Assembly (NCBI GenBank): GCA_009746045.1
Contig: RPFO01000667.1
Coordinates: 4,340,862-4,404,861 of the forward strand
Direction: 5' to 3'
DNA length: 64,000 bases
DNA from: Mesostigma viride
Lineage: Eukaryota; Streptophyta; Mesostigmatophyceae; Mesostigmatales; Mesostigmataceae
Part shown: one piece after another, positions 41,754 to 53,130 of the stretch
How positions within the stretch are numbered: position 1 is the stretch's first letter
How the letters are laid out: each line of letters starts with the position of its first letter
The notes under the pieces: generated by a model
What the model was told of the DNA's origin: nothing
What the model saw: the letters and a program-made list of their open reading frames with translations, nothing else
Database searches by the model: none
Program-made: the position numbers and the translations under genes

Positions 41754-43178
41754 TATTAATTAATTAATTAATAGACACGTGACTGCGTCACGTGAGCATA
41801 AGTCCTCAGTGGGAGCGGAACATGGGATGGAATGGATGGTATAAGCTATCTAGGTCCTAGTCACAGGGGTGTGGGCACCGCGGCCCGAATCGCTATGAAT
41901 GCCATACTTGGTCACACGCGGAGCCCCCACAGGCTTGGGGGTGGTCTCCTTCATCACTACTTGCCATCTATCCTTGCGCACCATCTGCCTCCATATTACA
42001 GACAAACCAGGAGGCTGCCCGGGGGTGAGCCCGTCACGTCTAGTGTAGCACATGTCCATGCCGAGTCTATCACTAAAAGTCCACGGGTGGCGGCCCTGCC
42101 GCGCGCGGCCGGGGGCACGCCAGGTGAGGACATATCGCCCAGGCTGGGCGGGCTTGGTGCCAGCTAGTCTATCTGATGTATCTACCTGATCTGTGCGGGC
42201 CAGGTGCCCGGCTAGGCCCAGGCGCCTGTGCCTAATAATGTGGGAAACATAGGGCAAATCAGCGTACAAATCCTCATTACTAATGTGCAAACCAAAGGGG
42301 ATGTTAAGGGCCTTGCGCAGCATCTTGGTGACGGCGCCGTCGAGTCGTTGCTCCAGCTCCTGCATCAGTGTCCACGTCTCGGCGCCGTAGGTCAGGATCG
42401 TCAGAATGACGACCTTGAAGAGGTCACGCTTGACGATCCGGGGTAGGGCGGGGTTGCTCCACCAGCGGCGGTGGTCATGGAGGTGCGCCCACGCCATGCC
42501 GATCCGTGTAGTCATGTTGTCCTCGCAGTCGGGAAGCCAACTGCCGAGCAGCTTGAAGCGGCCTGAAGGAGGGTAGTTGACCTCGGCATCGTCTAAGAGG
42601 CGGAGTGTGGGTGGGGGCCCTGCCATGCCGAGGGCCAGGGCCTCCGTTTTGGGGCTGATTTCTAGACCAACCGCCCGAGCCTCGAGCGCCAGGCAGTCCA
42701 GCCAAAGTTGGGCAGACTCCGGCTTTCTCGATGAGCGTGATGTCGTCGGCGTAAATGAGGTCAGCTAGTAAATTCTGCTTGTTAGTCGGCCCCCCTTCCC
42801 CAAGCTCGTTCGTGATCACTAGGCCAGGGGCACGGCCTGCAATGCTAGCAAAGCAAGCACGTGCCTGGCGCATAACATAATCCACTACAATAATAAACAG
42901 GTACGGCGACAGGACGCAACCCTGCCAGACGCCGGTCCGCAGTGGGCAGGGCGGGGTAATGCCGTGTTGAGTGCGCACCGAAGTGGTCGACCCCTCATAC
43001 AGCGTGCGGATGACGGTAATCAGGGGAGTGGGGACGCGAGCGCGAGCAAGTACAGCCCATAGAGCGTCCCAGAGGACAGAATCAAAAGCCTTGATGAAGT
43101 CGACGAAGATCAGGATGGCGGTAAACTCACCAGGTTGCAGGAGAGCGATTTCCTCGAAGAGGCGATCCGGCTATATCT
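41754..43178 (-). pseudogene. LINE family A, longest copy (c): reverse transcriptase with (TTAA)n tail
   Basis: From right to left: ILIFVDFIKAFDSVLW (motif A Asp), GVWQGCVLSPYLFIIVVDYV (motif B), LIYADDITLIE (motif C YADD), a one-base frameshift near 42725, FKLLGSWLPD, VVILTILTYGAETWTL, then HRRLGLAGHLARTDQVD and TWRAPGRARQGRHPWTFSDR. It ends in the shared 3' UTR and tail (41754-41771). This is a non-LTR reverse transcriptase that would copy RNA onto nicked chromosomal DNA. It is 5'-truncated at about 43178, losing the endonuclease and early RT motifs. Confidence 0.88.
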
Positions 43179-44255
43179 GCGCCCAACCTAGAATTCATAA
43201 ATAAGCTGTATTTTATTTGTGCATACATCATGGGCAGCTCACTACTATGACATAGTCATTACTTTACAACAAAAGTTGTCCAGATCACTTTACTACAAGT
43301 TATTACGGCATACAGGCTCTGTATGTCTGAGGTTTTGTCCTCAAGTACTATGCCTGAACTCTGCCTATCTGTAGTTGCTAGTTCGAGCAGTCAACTACAT
43401 CGATACAACACTTGGTCTTAGTAGTTGTTTTTGGCCAGGTGGTAGGAGAAAATATAAGGTATTGTCGGCACTTCAGCCGGCAGCATAATGTCAGCAATAA
43501 ATTAATCGTAGGAAATAACTAATCGTAGGAATCGACATGCACACAGCTAGGTATATAGGTTGGTGGGCAATGATGCTGAACTGTTTCTTGTCAAGGGAGG
43601 GATGCATGCACGTAGGGTAGGTGGGTGGACATGGGCTTATAATTGTCAAGGGAGGGATGCATGTGGGGTAGCTGCAAGTATGCAAAAGTAATGCGTATCG
43701 CATAATAACTTAACTAAAATAGGGCTGCAAGTACGCAAAAGTAATGCGTATCGCATTACTTTACTAAATAAATTGGGCCGCGTGGGGAAATTCGGGCGTA
43801 CGTTCCGCACAGTGACACCGCATGGCAGGTGCACGTACCTGGCAGCTTAATTGTGCCTTGTCAAGATTTAGGGAGGGACGCAAGCAGGGTAGTACGTGGT
43901 TGCACGTGCTTGTTCCTAAGTTGTCATGGGTCGATCGAGGGATGCACACAGGGTAGTACAGGTTCCACATGCTTGTTCCAAGTTGCCATGGGAGGGATGC
44001 AGTGACACAGGGTAGGTTGGTGGGCATGCTTGTTCCTTGGCAAGGGTCCAGTCGGGATGCATGCATGTTACTACATATTAGGGTAGGTGGGTGCACGTGC
44101 TTAACTTAATTCCTTGTCAAGGGAGGGATGCATGTGGCCGAGTAGGTGCCGGGTGCACATGAATGTTCATTGTCAAGGGAGGGATGCAAGTCTAGGGTAC
44201 TGCCAGGTGGTTGCACGTGCTTGTTCCTTGTCATGGGAGGGATGCTCCACCCAGA

Positions 44256-44477
44256 GTTATTATAAATAGTGACGGAGCCTTTTTGCCACTTGGGCAATTA
44301 GGTCCGTCACTATTTATCAGGCGAAAACCACTCGCCGGTCTCGATTCCGCGCCACGTTCACCACGTTCACGTGAACTTAACGCGGAATAGATACCGGCGT
44401 CGCCTCGGAGTGGTTTTCACCGGATAAATATACCTAATTGCCCAAGGCAAAAAGGTTCCGTCACTGTTTATAATAAC
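44256..44477. mobile_element. MITE copy 1 (222 bp, long TIRs)
   Basis: It starts GTTATTATAAATAGTGACGG and ends in CCGTCACTGTTTATAATAAC. Each arm is about 95 bp, and the arms also contain internal inverted pairs (AGTGACGGA ... TCCGTCACT), so the whole unit folds into a long cruciform. It is about 90% identical to copy 2. Confidence 0.85.
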
Positions 44478-44631
44478 TAAAACGTTGTAGTGTGGGGGTC
44501 GATATCTGTATCGTACTGCTGGGGCTACTGCAGTACCAAATCTCGCCTTAACCATATTCCAACCGGGCGTTTTTCCTTTCTGGCGCTTTCGTTTGGCCTT
44601 ATCAATCCTTCCGCCGGTATTTGGAAATACC

Positions 44632-44673
44632 CGTGTCACCACAGGGATTCGAACCCCCGACTTGCGAAGTCTT
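44632..44673 (-). pseudogene. tRNA 3' half (Leu/Ser-type), interrupted
   Basis: The minus strand reads GACTTCGCAAGTC, a 5-bp hairpin like the long variable arm of tRNA-Leu/Ser, then GGGGGTTCGAATCCC (T arm with B box) and TGGTGACA (acceptor strand and discriminator). The 5' half (D arm and anticodon) is absent; MITE copy 2 begins right beside the variable arm at 44675. No amino-acid identity can be assigned. Confidence 0.6.
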
Positions 44674-44674
44674 A

Positions 44675-44898
44675 GTTATTATAAATAGTGACGGAACCTT
44701 TTTGCCACTTGGGCAATTAGGTCCGTCACTACTTATCCGGCGAAAACCACTCGCCGGAATCAATTCCGCGCCGGCCACGTTCGCCACGTTCACGTGAACT
44801 TAACGCGGAATAGATACCGGCGAGTGGTTTTCGCCGGATAAATAGTGACGGACCTAATTGCCAAGTGGCAAAAAGGTTCCGTCACTACTTATATTAAC
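44675..44898. mobile_element. MITE copy 2 (224 bp, long TIRs)
   Basis: Same family as 44256-44477 and better preserved: the arms pair almost fully from GTTATTATAAATAGTGACGG, through CCACTTGGCAATTAGGTCC-type sequence, to GGCGAAAACCACTCGCCGG. Confidence 0.85.
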
Positions 44899-45059
44899 TC
44901 CCAGGGTACGTTCCACGTGCTTGTTCATAGCCATGGGCGGCTGGGATGCACACAGCGTAGGTTGGTGCAGGCATGCTTGTTCCTTGTCAAGGGATGCATG
45001 CACGTAGGGACCGTACAAGGTGGGTACTGCACGTGCTTCTTCGCTACTTTGTAGGTGTT

Positions 45060-47430
45060 TGGAAAATGATGGGGTACTCGTTGCATTTATATTGCTTGAT
45101 AAATGCAGTTCAGTTCCGACGTTGCATGTTTCCACGACCCTTGGAAGAAAATTCAGATACTAGGATACCATAAATGCGCTGGTAATCATTTGTATTAGTC
45201 GGCCTGACAAGCTAGGTAATTTGGTCAAAATGTTACAATGGAACATATATTGCGGCGTGTCTGATCAGAATATATTGCGGCAGCTGCGGCTGGGTGTGCA
45301 ATGGGCCGCCATGGCCGCCGGTCGATTCGACACATAACAGTTATGCATGATTACGACATATTCCACAACTAGTGCATGACACAAATGGACTGGATGCCTG
45401 ATGACAGTCTGTTGGAGAGGTAGAGGAAACTAATAGTTATATAGTAATAATTATGGGTTTTACACAATGCCTTGTGCTTGGCCTTGCTACCCTTGCACGT
45501 ACCTTGCAGGTGATGAAAGACTGAGCTTGAAGACAATGGAAGAGAAACCAGAAAAAGAATTATACTTCATAGGTTGAGAGGTTAGGAAAACAGGTTGAAT
45601 GGAGGTACCTGCCCTTAGGGGGCAGTTTCCTTTTATACCTTTTAGGCTAGAACTAGGATGACATCAGCAAATATGCCATAATCACAGAAGCTTGTAGAAA
45701 CATCCCAGCATATTCCTAGCATATTCTCAGTATATTCCAGGAATATTCCTGGCATTATATAATATATTCGTAGAACATTCCTAGAACATTCTAGACATGA
45801 TCCAATATGAGCTGGCATAATAGCTAGATGCCAAGTGTCTACGCAATAATGTGCCACATAACAATTGATTAATAAAGTGACACATCTCTTCTCTTTGGAG
45901 TGACAAGTGTCATGCAATGAGTCTACCCACTTGTCATCATGTAAGTCATAACATGTGTCATCATGAGCTGCCAACACTTAGTCAGCTCATGGACCAAACA
46001 CTTGTCCACAGTAGGCCATAGCACCACTTGTAAATCAAATACGTGATGCTGCTAGGCTGACTCAGGGTACAAGTCATCCATGTCCAAGTATAGGACAAAG
46101 GCACATGAATATTGATCAGCTCATTGAGGCCATTACCGCACACATACCTTCGTCCGATGGGGCTGTGTCCTGCTGTGGTTCGTTGCCTGCAGATGGGACA
46201 TCGAACTTCGGGTTGTTTTCCCCCTGTCCTTCTGCAGCGAAATCGGCCATAATGCCAAACTCAACCAGCGTATCAACTAGATAGCCTTTAAGTTGAAGCT
46301 ATCGTAGCGATTGAGTTGCCGCACCTGGAACATTGACAGTCAGGGTCGAGTGGCCGGGCATTGAAGGGACGTATACGAGCATTAGTAAGCAGTTTCAGCA
46401 GCAGGCTCTTGCCAATGTCATGCAATTTCAATATCTAAATGTATATTTTCATATTGTGACATGTGTACGAGAACGACTTTAAACATAAGAGTTGACAGCT
46501 GACAATGCATGTGCATGACACCTACTTGACTTTGATGATCGTTCACTTTCTATCAATAGAAGAATTTTAAGTGAGGAACGCAAATCCTGCTGTAGGTATG
46601 GTATAAAGAGATTCCTCAGTCTGACACATACCTTAGGTGCTATGTAACCCTTTAATTACCAGGAAGCAGTTGCAGTATGAATATATTATTACGCTGTTAG
46701 TCTGACATAAGCATATTGATTGCAGCCACTGTCAGAGTCGCAAGTCATGTATGTAACCTTCTAAGTATGTAGCATGACAAGTATCTGTGGCAAATTATCA
46801 AATTATTAGAAGCATACTAAGTAAATAAGTTGTTTACGCAATTAAGGGCTAGCTGACAGAATTTGACGCATATCAATGTGGGAAACTACACAGTCTAACT
46901 CCTATTAATCCAGCATCGGCAAGGAAAGAAGCTTTGCATTGATTTAGAGTTACATATAATTAAGATAGAAGTCACTGACACACAAGGTGGATAATGTTGA
47001 TCATGGTTTAAAATGGTATTAAAGTATAAGGTTCCGGCCGCCGGGAATTATCTTACAATAAATTACCGCCATTCACCTATTATAATATCAGATCTGGTTA
47101 CTTTATTAGTACTAGAAGTACTTACTTGAATAGTTTGTAATTGAATAGTTTGTAATTTTTGTAAGTATTTATAACTATGTAGCTAACAAAAAAAAAGCCA
47201 ATTTTAATCTGACTCGGACTAGGTTGTCCCCAGTTCTCAAGCTCCCAATTCAAAAAAATTAAATCGTATAGATGAAAAATGAAAAATTTGAGCTTGATCC
47301 CTGTTACCCCGTATTTTTGATTCGCCTTGCGGCACTTGCAAGGGCCGCGACCCCTATCTTACGGACTACATACTGACTACCTGCGGACTGCTTGACGCGG
47401 TGTCGCCGGGCTACAAGTTCAGTAACTTAT
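45060..47430. other. AT-rich DNA with no recognised gene
   Basis: Only scattered small features are seen. 45700-45800 has irregular repeats of ATATTCCTAG and AACATTCCTAG. A possible short exon at 46148-46250 is listed separately. Confidence 0.5.
46148..46250 (-). CDS. Possible first exon of an unidentified gene
   Basis: On the minus strand an ATG (46250) opens 34 codons (MADFAAEGQGENNPKFDVPS and onward, to APSDE) and ends exactly at a consensus-like donor GTATGT, leaving phase 1. Composition is protein-like and GC is higher than the surroundings. Upstream on the same strand a second island (about 46318-46425) reads DIGKSLLLKLLTNARIRPFN. No downstream exon was found and no family is recognised. 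This could be chance or a gene relic. Confidence 0.2.
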
Positions 47431-47440
47431 GAAATCCGCC

Positions 47441-48100
47441 AGGGGGGGTGGAAAAAACAAAAATATCAGACACCATGCTGAAATTTTCCCAAAGTTGGCC
47501 CTTGGACCCTACCTACCTAGCACGTAGGCGCTATACCTAGCAAAACCCTGAGGTCCCAAGGGTTATAGGGGTCGACCTAGGGAGCAAAATGATCAGCTCC
47601 GCGAGCTCTACCGTTTGAGCATATTTGTGTATGGGAAAATTCCGGTTTTCTTAAATGGGTCGTTGGCCGGCGCGACGCGATACTTGGCACGGCACGGCGC
47701 TGGATAGCCGAAGCCTTGTAGTGGTGGCAGACGGCAGCATTCTTCCGTGCCTAGGGGCAGCACCGTCTTGCGGGCAACCCCCCCCCCTCTATGGTACCTG
47801 CCAAAATTTTGACTGCAGATTTGGGTTCAGCTCGCCAAGTGCTATCAGTTTGTCCGTCAAACCGTTTCAAAATTCCGACCATACAGGGAGCTAGCAGAAT
47901 TTCCAAGTGTTTTGTTGTAAAAAAACCATATCGACCCGGCACCCTACCTACCTACCCTTTAAGTTAACGGTTTTTGAGGCTCTGTAACTTCTAACCTAGA
48001 GACCCCCTGGGGTTGCGACCAGTGGCAAACATGCTTGTTTTCGCGAGATCTACTCGAATCCAGCATGATGTAAATTTTCTTGTTTTTTTCCACCCCCCCT
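47441..48100. mobile_element. Mutator-like non-autonomous element (660 bp)
   Basis: The terminal inverted repeats AGGGGGGGTGGAAAAAACAA (left) and its complement with one extra T (right) continue imperfectly for about 50 bp (CATGCTG conserved in both). The element is flanked by the direct repeat GAAATCCGC (47431-47439 and 48101-48109); a 9-bp target duplication is typical of MULEs. No transposase is encoded. Confidence 0.75.
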
Positions 48101-48110
48101 GAAATCCGCA

Positions 48111-48840
48111 CCCAATATTTGCCGCCCACGCGCCATTTTCTACTAATCTACTCATACATGGCTTGCATTGGGTTCATCGACAACAGCATCAACGGTGCAA
48201 TCCGACGGCGGAAAATAGGTTCGCCACAGCACGGCTCTTTTCCTGATCAGTACAACGTGAGATGCAAAGTCCGCATCGCTGACAGACCGGAAATTCCATC
48301 CAACACAGTCGTACAGTACTACCAATCAACAATGTCTCTACCTTAATTTAACTGTCGCATGCGCAGTCGATCTAGAAACGTCTACGCGACACTTTCGCGA
48401 CTTCAGTACTTTCAATCACCCTTGACATGTATTAATGTCGTACAGATTATACTACACATTTACGCCAATAGAAACTCGCCTCGAGGAAATATATATATTA
48501 TTGGATCCACTCATATATCTGGATAGAGGCATATGCCTCTTATTTAATTTCAACCTTGGTTGTAAGCTCCATTAAGTAATCTCGCCCCCCGGCCTATGAC
48601 AATTCGACAATTGACAAGAAGAAGCCAATTTCGATCGGACTAGCTTGCATGCGAACGATTATTAGCTGCTGATCGACCATTGACCCATATATACATTTAT
48701 AATTTGAAGTAGTCCTGTGAACAAATGATGTATTTACAGTCTTACAGAAGTAGCCAGCTGGACATGAGAGAGCAGCAGTGTACAGTGTTTGTACACACAT
48801 TGTGCACACAAATATTGTGCATGCAATGTACAGTAGGTGG
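48111..48840. other. No recognised gene
   Basis: Short open frames only. Words built from GTACA/TGTGCA repeat near 48776-48835, just outside the PHD-carrying unit. Confidence 0.5.
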
Positions 48841-48851
48841 GACGATCTTAA

Positions 48852-51511
48852 GGGGACGTGGCGCGCCGAACATTTTCCGCGCGAAAAAATTCGCGGCACC
48901 GGCCGTACCGTGAAAAGTGGGTGCTCCGTGCGCGCACCACTTGCGGAAGTGGCCATGGCGACTGCGTTTAAGCGAAACTAGCAATTTAGGGCTAGAGAAA
49001 TGCAAAAAAAATGCTTGGATGTTGAAGACGATGATTTAATGATGTTGGGTTGCGGCGGCAAGTGGCTGGTTTACAATATCGCTGCTTTCTTTTACTGCCG
49101 GATCGGCATGGGCGGTAATCTGCATTTTTTGGTCGCGCGGAATAAAATAGAATTCGTGGTTGCGGCAGTAAATTCTCAGTTTTGGGGGTCTTTTTGAGCG
49201 TGAAGGATGCATTCATATCGGTAGCATCGAATTCTAAACCGAACGGGTGCCTTTTGCTACATTTTTGGCCATTCTCGGTAAGTATTTCTTCAGGCCTGCG
49301 CAGTGCATGTCGGAACTTTCCATGGAAGAACGGCCGTTGTTGCGCGCCTGGGCGAGGGATCTACGAGGGCAAGGTAATGATAGATTAGTGGCGACTGTTA
49401 TCTACTATCAGTTCTTTCTTCGAAGAGCTCATCGTTCGAATTTCTTTGCGTTCGTTTTGGTCAGTTTCCGCCAGTTAACTCTCCGTTGCTTGCCGTCGTG
49501 TTGACGAATACCTGGCAGCTTTAGCTTGTTTTCGTTGATGTCTTGATCAAATCTGCTTCAGTCTCAGCCGATAGATCCTAGGGAAGGCGTAAGGGATTTC
49601 ATAGCTCGTGTTCTGGCGAGGATGTTGTGCGTATGGACGCTTCTTGTTGTGTGATAGTGACGCACCCTTTCCTGGCACTGAGCGGCATCACAGCGGTCAG
49701 AAGCTGAACGGCCGCCACTGGTTTCTTTGCATTTTATCGTGCAGGGAAGGAAGTATAATTTTTTATCGACGATCATGTTGGAGATATTGCATTTGTGTGA
49801 CTGCATGTAGATAGCTGCCATCATTGGTTTATTTGAGCTTTCCTTGTACTTATGATGATGTGACAAGACAGCAATGTGCTGAGCCAACCATGGTTGACAT
49901 GGTTGACTGCATTGTATGCAAGCTTTGTATGCCATGATCTCCTTGGTTCCTTGCCCTCCATGGTTCCAGTTTGTTGCCCATGTCGGGTAGGGCAGCTAAG
50001 GAGTAGTTGCTGTGTTGGTAAGCTTGGTTGGCATAACCCTTACACTCTAACCTGGGACAAACATAGAAAATGCTGGTAATGCATGTTAGTGCCATCATCA
50101 TTATTGCTATTCACGTACTTATAAGTCTGGCCATGCTCGAGGGACGGTGAAGGAGTATGAGGTGCGTCGCCACCCCTTTGTACTTCATAACATATTCAGC
50201 ATGGATTTTATCCATGTTGATGGCATGTAAAGTGTGATTGTGTTTTATACTTGCTTTCTCTGAGTGGTCCTTAGCGCCTTGTCATGTGGTGAGTGGTCGT
50301 CTAGGAAACCCATCAGTGCGTGCCACAGTGACCCCCAACCTTGAGCATGTGTCGTCATCAGTGTGCTAGAGTTAATTATGTGTGCTTTTGATCATAGATT
50401 TGCTGAGTTCTTGGCATGAAGTTTAAGGTAACCTTGGGTAGAGTGTAGTGTATGCTCTCTTGGCATGTATGCCTAGCGATCGTGTTGCTATGCTTGCGCT
50501 GGCAAGGTTGGCCATGCGGACGGCAGGTGAGGGCAGATGTGGTGCCTAGCCGTTTGCTTATGTTTTGTGATCGAGTGGGGTGTGCCTCCTGGCTTTTTTG
50601 ATGGAAAACAGCATGCCTAAGTGGCCATATACAAAGAAACCCCCCCTTCAGCTTATGTTCAGGTCTTGATAGCACGCATAACCTTATTACTTGAGCTAGA
50701 CTTGTCGGAATGACCTGTTTTAAGGGTGGCTGCCACGACGTGATGCAAAGGGAGGGGCAGGGGGGCGATGGGGAAGGTAGAAGTGATGATGAGAATGATG
50801 TTGATGATATTCCTTGCCTTGCATGTGCGTCCCCGGATGAAATTGACGGTGTCCCTTTCCTACTGTGCAGCACATTCGGGTGCAAGGGAGGACTGCATGG
50901 GTGCTGCGCTGACCCCCCGTTGACTAAGGAGCCCAATGGGGATTGGTTTTGCCCTGCCTGCCTTGTGCAGGATGCTTACAAGGGCTGATATAGTGACATT
51001 TTCTGTTTTAGCGGGCATTTTTCTGAAAACACGTCTGACGCAATAACTTGAGCTAGACTTGTCGGAACGACCTGGGACTTGGAACACTGCTGTCCCCCTG
51101 TTAGCCGGATTTTTTGTTGATTTTGTGGCCCTATCGGAAGTGTTTATGATATGTTTATTCCCAAAGTCCGGTAAAAAATGACCTGTTTTGCGGGAAAATT
51201 CATAACTGTTCAAGGCTTTGCCATTTCCGTGATGTAAATAGCTCAGCAAGCTAGTACAAACTCAGGGAACTATATGACCTTGATTTTTGGTAGCCAACAA
51301 ATAAGTGCATTGGCTGGGGCATACCCAGCCCTAATTAGCGTCTTTTGCTATTTATAGCGCATTATTGGCGTATATATGGGGGTAGTACCCCCAACAAGTG
51401 CATGGACAACTCACTAGAGATGTTATTTAGTGCCCCCAATCATAATTCAGCATTGTGCATATGAATTTCAAGTGATATTAGCATATGTCAAATTGGGGGT
51501 GCCACCTCCCC
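48852..51511 (+). mobile_element. TIR element with TTAA flanks carrying a PHD-finger gene, copy B
   Basis: Flanked by TTAA on both sides (48848-48851 and 51512-51515), with ends GGGGACGTGGC and GCCACCTCCCC, i.e. 11-bp TIRs with one mismatch. It is about 2.66 kb and inverted relative to copy A (28315-30961), 18 kb away. Exon 1, the intron and both ends are well conserved between copies; the middle of exon 2 differs. Confidence 0.7.
49307..50988 (+). pseudogene. PHD-finger protein gene, copy B (exon 2 disrupted)
   Basis: Exon 1 (49307-49373, MSELSMEERPLLRAWARDLR) ends at donor GTAATG with the same length and phase as copy A. Exon 2 starts after GGGCAG at 50537 with VVPSRLLM, but then leaves the copy A sequence and soon stops. 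The PHD finger itself is intact further on (about 50816-50985): CLAC, FLLCSTFGCKGGLHGCC, WFCPAC, ending VQDAYKG. An acidic run (SDDENDVDD) precedes it. About 150 bp between differ from copy A. A 30-bp sequence (ACTTGAGCTAGACTTGTCGG) occurs both before the finger (50687) and after it (51047), suggesting a local rearrangement. Confidence 0.6.
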
Positions 51512-51542
51512 TTAACTTAATTGTGCTGTCAATAAGATTACA

Positions 51543-51594
<52 letters not shown>
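51543..51594. repeat. (AAT)n microsatellite
   Basis: About 17 AAT units just outside the right TTAA of the PHD-carrying element. Confidence 0.95.
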
Positions 51595-51595
<1 letters not shown>

Positions 51596-51599
51596 ATTG

Positions 51600-53130
51600 A
51601 AAAAATGTTGAAAATATTTTTATAATATTGAACAGAAACAAATGTTGAACCGACTACTGTGTTTAAAGTTTATATTGAAATGATAAATTAATTTGATTAT
51701 AGGTGCTGAAGCTAAGGTCCATTGAAGTGCCTTCCTGTGGAAAGTGCCCTGCTACATTTCTTAAGCAATGAGCTCCATTACATATTTTGAACAAGCCGAC
51801 TTTCTTTTGCCAGTGACTCCACGTCTATAGCAAGGCGGGTGTCAGGAATAATATGCTATATCAGTTCCGTTACTGCAGTCGTATCGTGCAGTATAATGCA
51901 GTCGTATCATACAGTATAATACGTCTAAATATGTTCTAGTACCTTGGACCTTATTGTCCCGAGGCTTATTGTCCTGGCAGTCGTATTCACTTGTGCCGGA
52001 CCTATGTGAGCTATGCCAGCCTTACGACACTGTGCACCTTGTACGTTGAGCCCGGCCCCGGAGTAGCACTGACATCATTACGTATGGAGCAATTGGCTCC
52101 GTAATATATTGCTATTAAGTCCCTGTCGCATGGGAAAGAAGGAGTTTATACTCTAGAGTACCTTAATAGATGGACAAGGATTCAATCTTATCCCTATGGA
52201 TAACGTAAGGCACTGCAGCAGCGACGCCTTAGAAATGTTTTCGTTGGTGAAACGCAGTTCTTACCTTCATGATAATAAGACTCCGCAATCAGTTGTTGTG
52301 GGTAGGCCTGATGGCAGCACAGTCATGAGCATTCAGTTCGTGGCGTAGCTATGGCAACCGAAGTCGTGGCACAGCTCCTTTCATATTAATATTTTATAAT
52401 AAAAGAAACATCTCTCATCATCATCGATACCGTGCAACTGCATTGTAATGCACGTCTAAGTTTCTTGACACTTCCTACCAGAGAAACAAGTTCATTACAA
52501 TAAGTGTGTACGAGCAGGCTTTAAAAGTTGAGCCTAGCCACACCCTCAAAATCTGTGTACAAGTCATTGTCAAGTTAGGCCAGTTCACCATGCTGGGGCC
52601 CAGCACATGCCCCCTTGGTCCAATCTTGTCCCCAACAGCAGCGAGGGTGAGTGGGTGGGAGCTGCAAAAGGCCCCCCTACGTTAATTCACCACACCACTC
52701 TAAGTACGGTGTGAAAATGAAAAACAAAGCACATGTCTCAAGGCGTCGCGCCCCCCTCAATCAAGGGCGGGCGGCGGTTGCCAGTAGGCACTAGTACCGG
52801 CGCACCGCCGGTCCCATTCTCTCTAGTCGTATGTAAGAACAAGCACCTTACATGGTGTAGGTGACGTACGATATTAGAGCTACGCTACAGGCGGCAGATC
52901 CGACGGCCCCCTTTGAGCCTGCATGCCGCAACTTGACTATAAGATGAGCAAATAGCTCAAAAAATTTCTATAATTTTTCACACAGTCACATATAATGTAA
53001 TATAATATAATATAATTATTATAATATAATATTGAACTGACCGTACGTGTTCAGATTCGATTATACAACCTCGGTGTACTAATGTACCATTGCCTTAATT
53101 TAGTAACACGTATGTAGGCATATATATTCC
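51600..53130. other. No recognised gene
   Basis: AT-rich DNA without long open frames. It contains an AT palindromic stretch at 52996-53035 (TAATATAATATAATTATTAT) and tandem TCGTATC-TACAGTATAATAC words near 51880-51925. Confidence 0.5.

Larger units (their letters stand above)
43560..45050. repeat. Degenerate tandem repeat, unit about 60-80 bp
   Basis: The recurring core is CTTGTTCCTTGTCAAGGGAG followed by GGATGCATG, GGGTAGGT and TGCACGTG. Copies start near 43585, 43645, 43855, 43910, 43975, 44030, 44110, 44165, 44220 and again at 44910-45040. Two MITEs and the DNA between them interrupt the array at 44256-44898. Confidence 0.7.
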
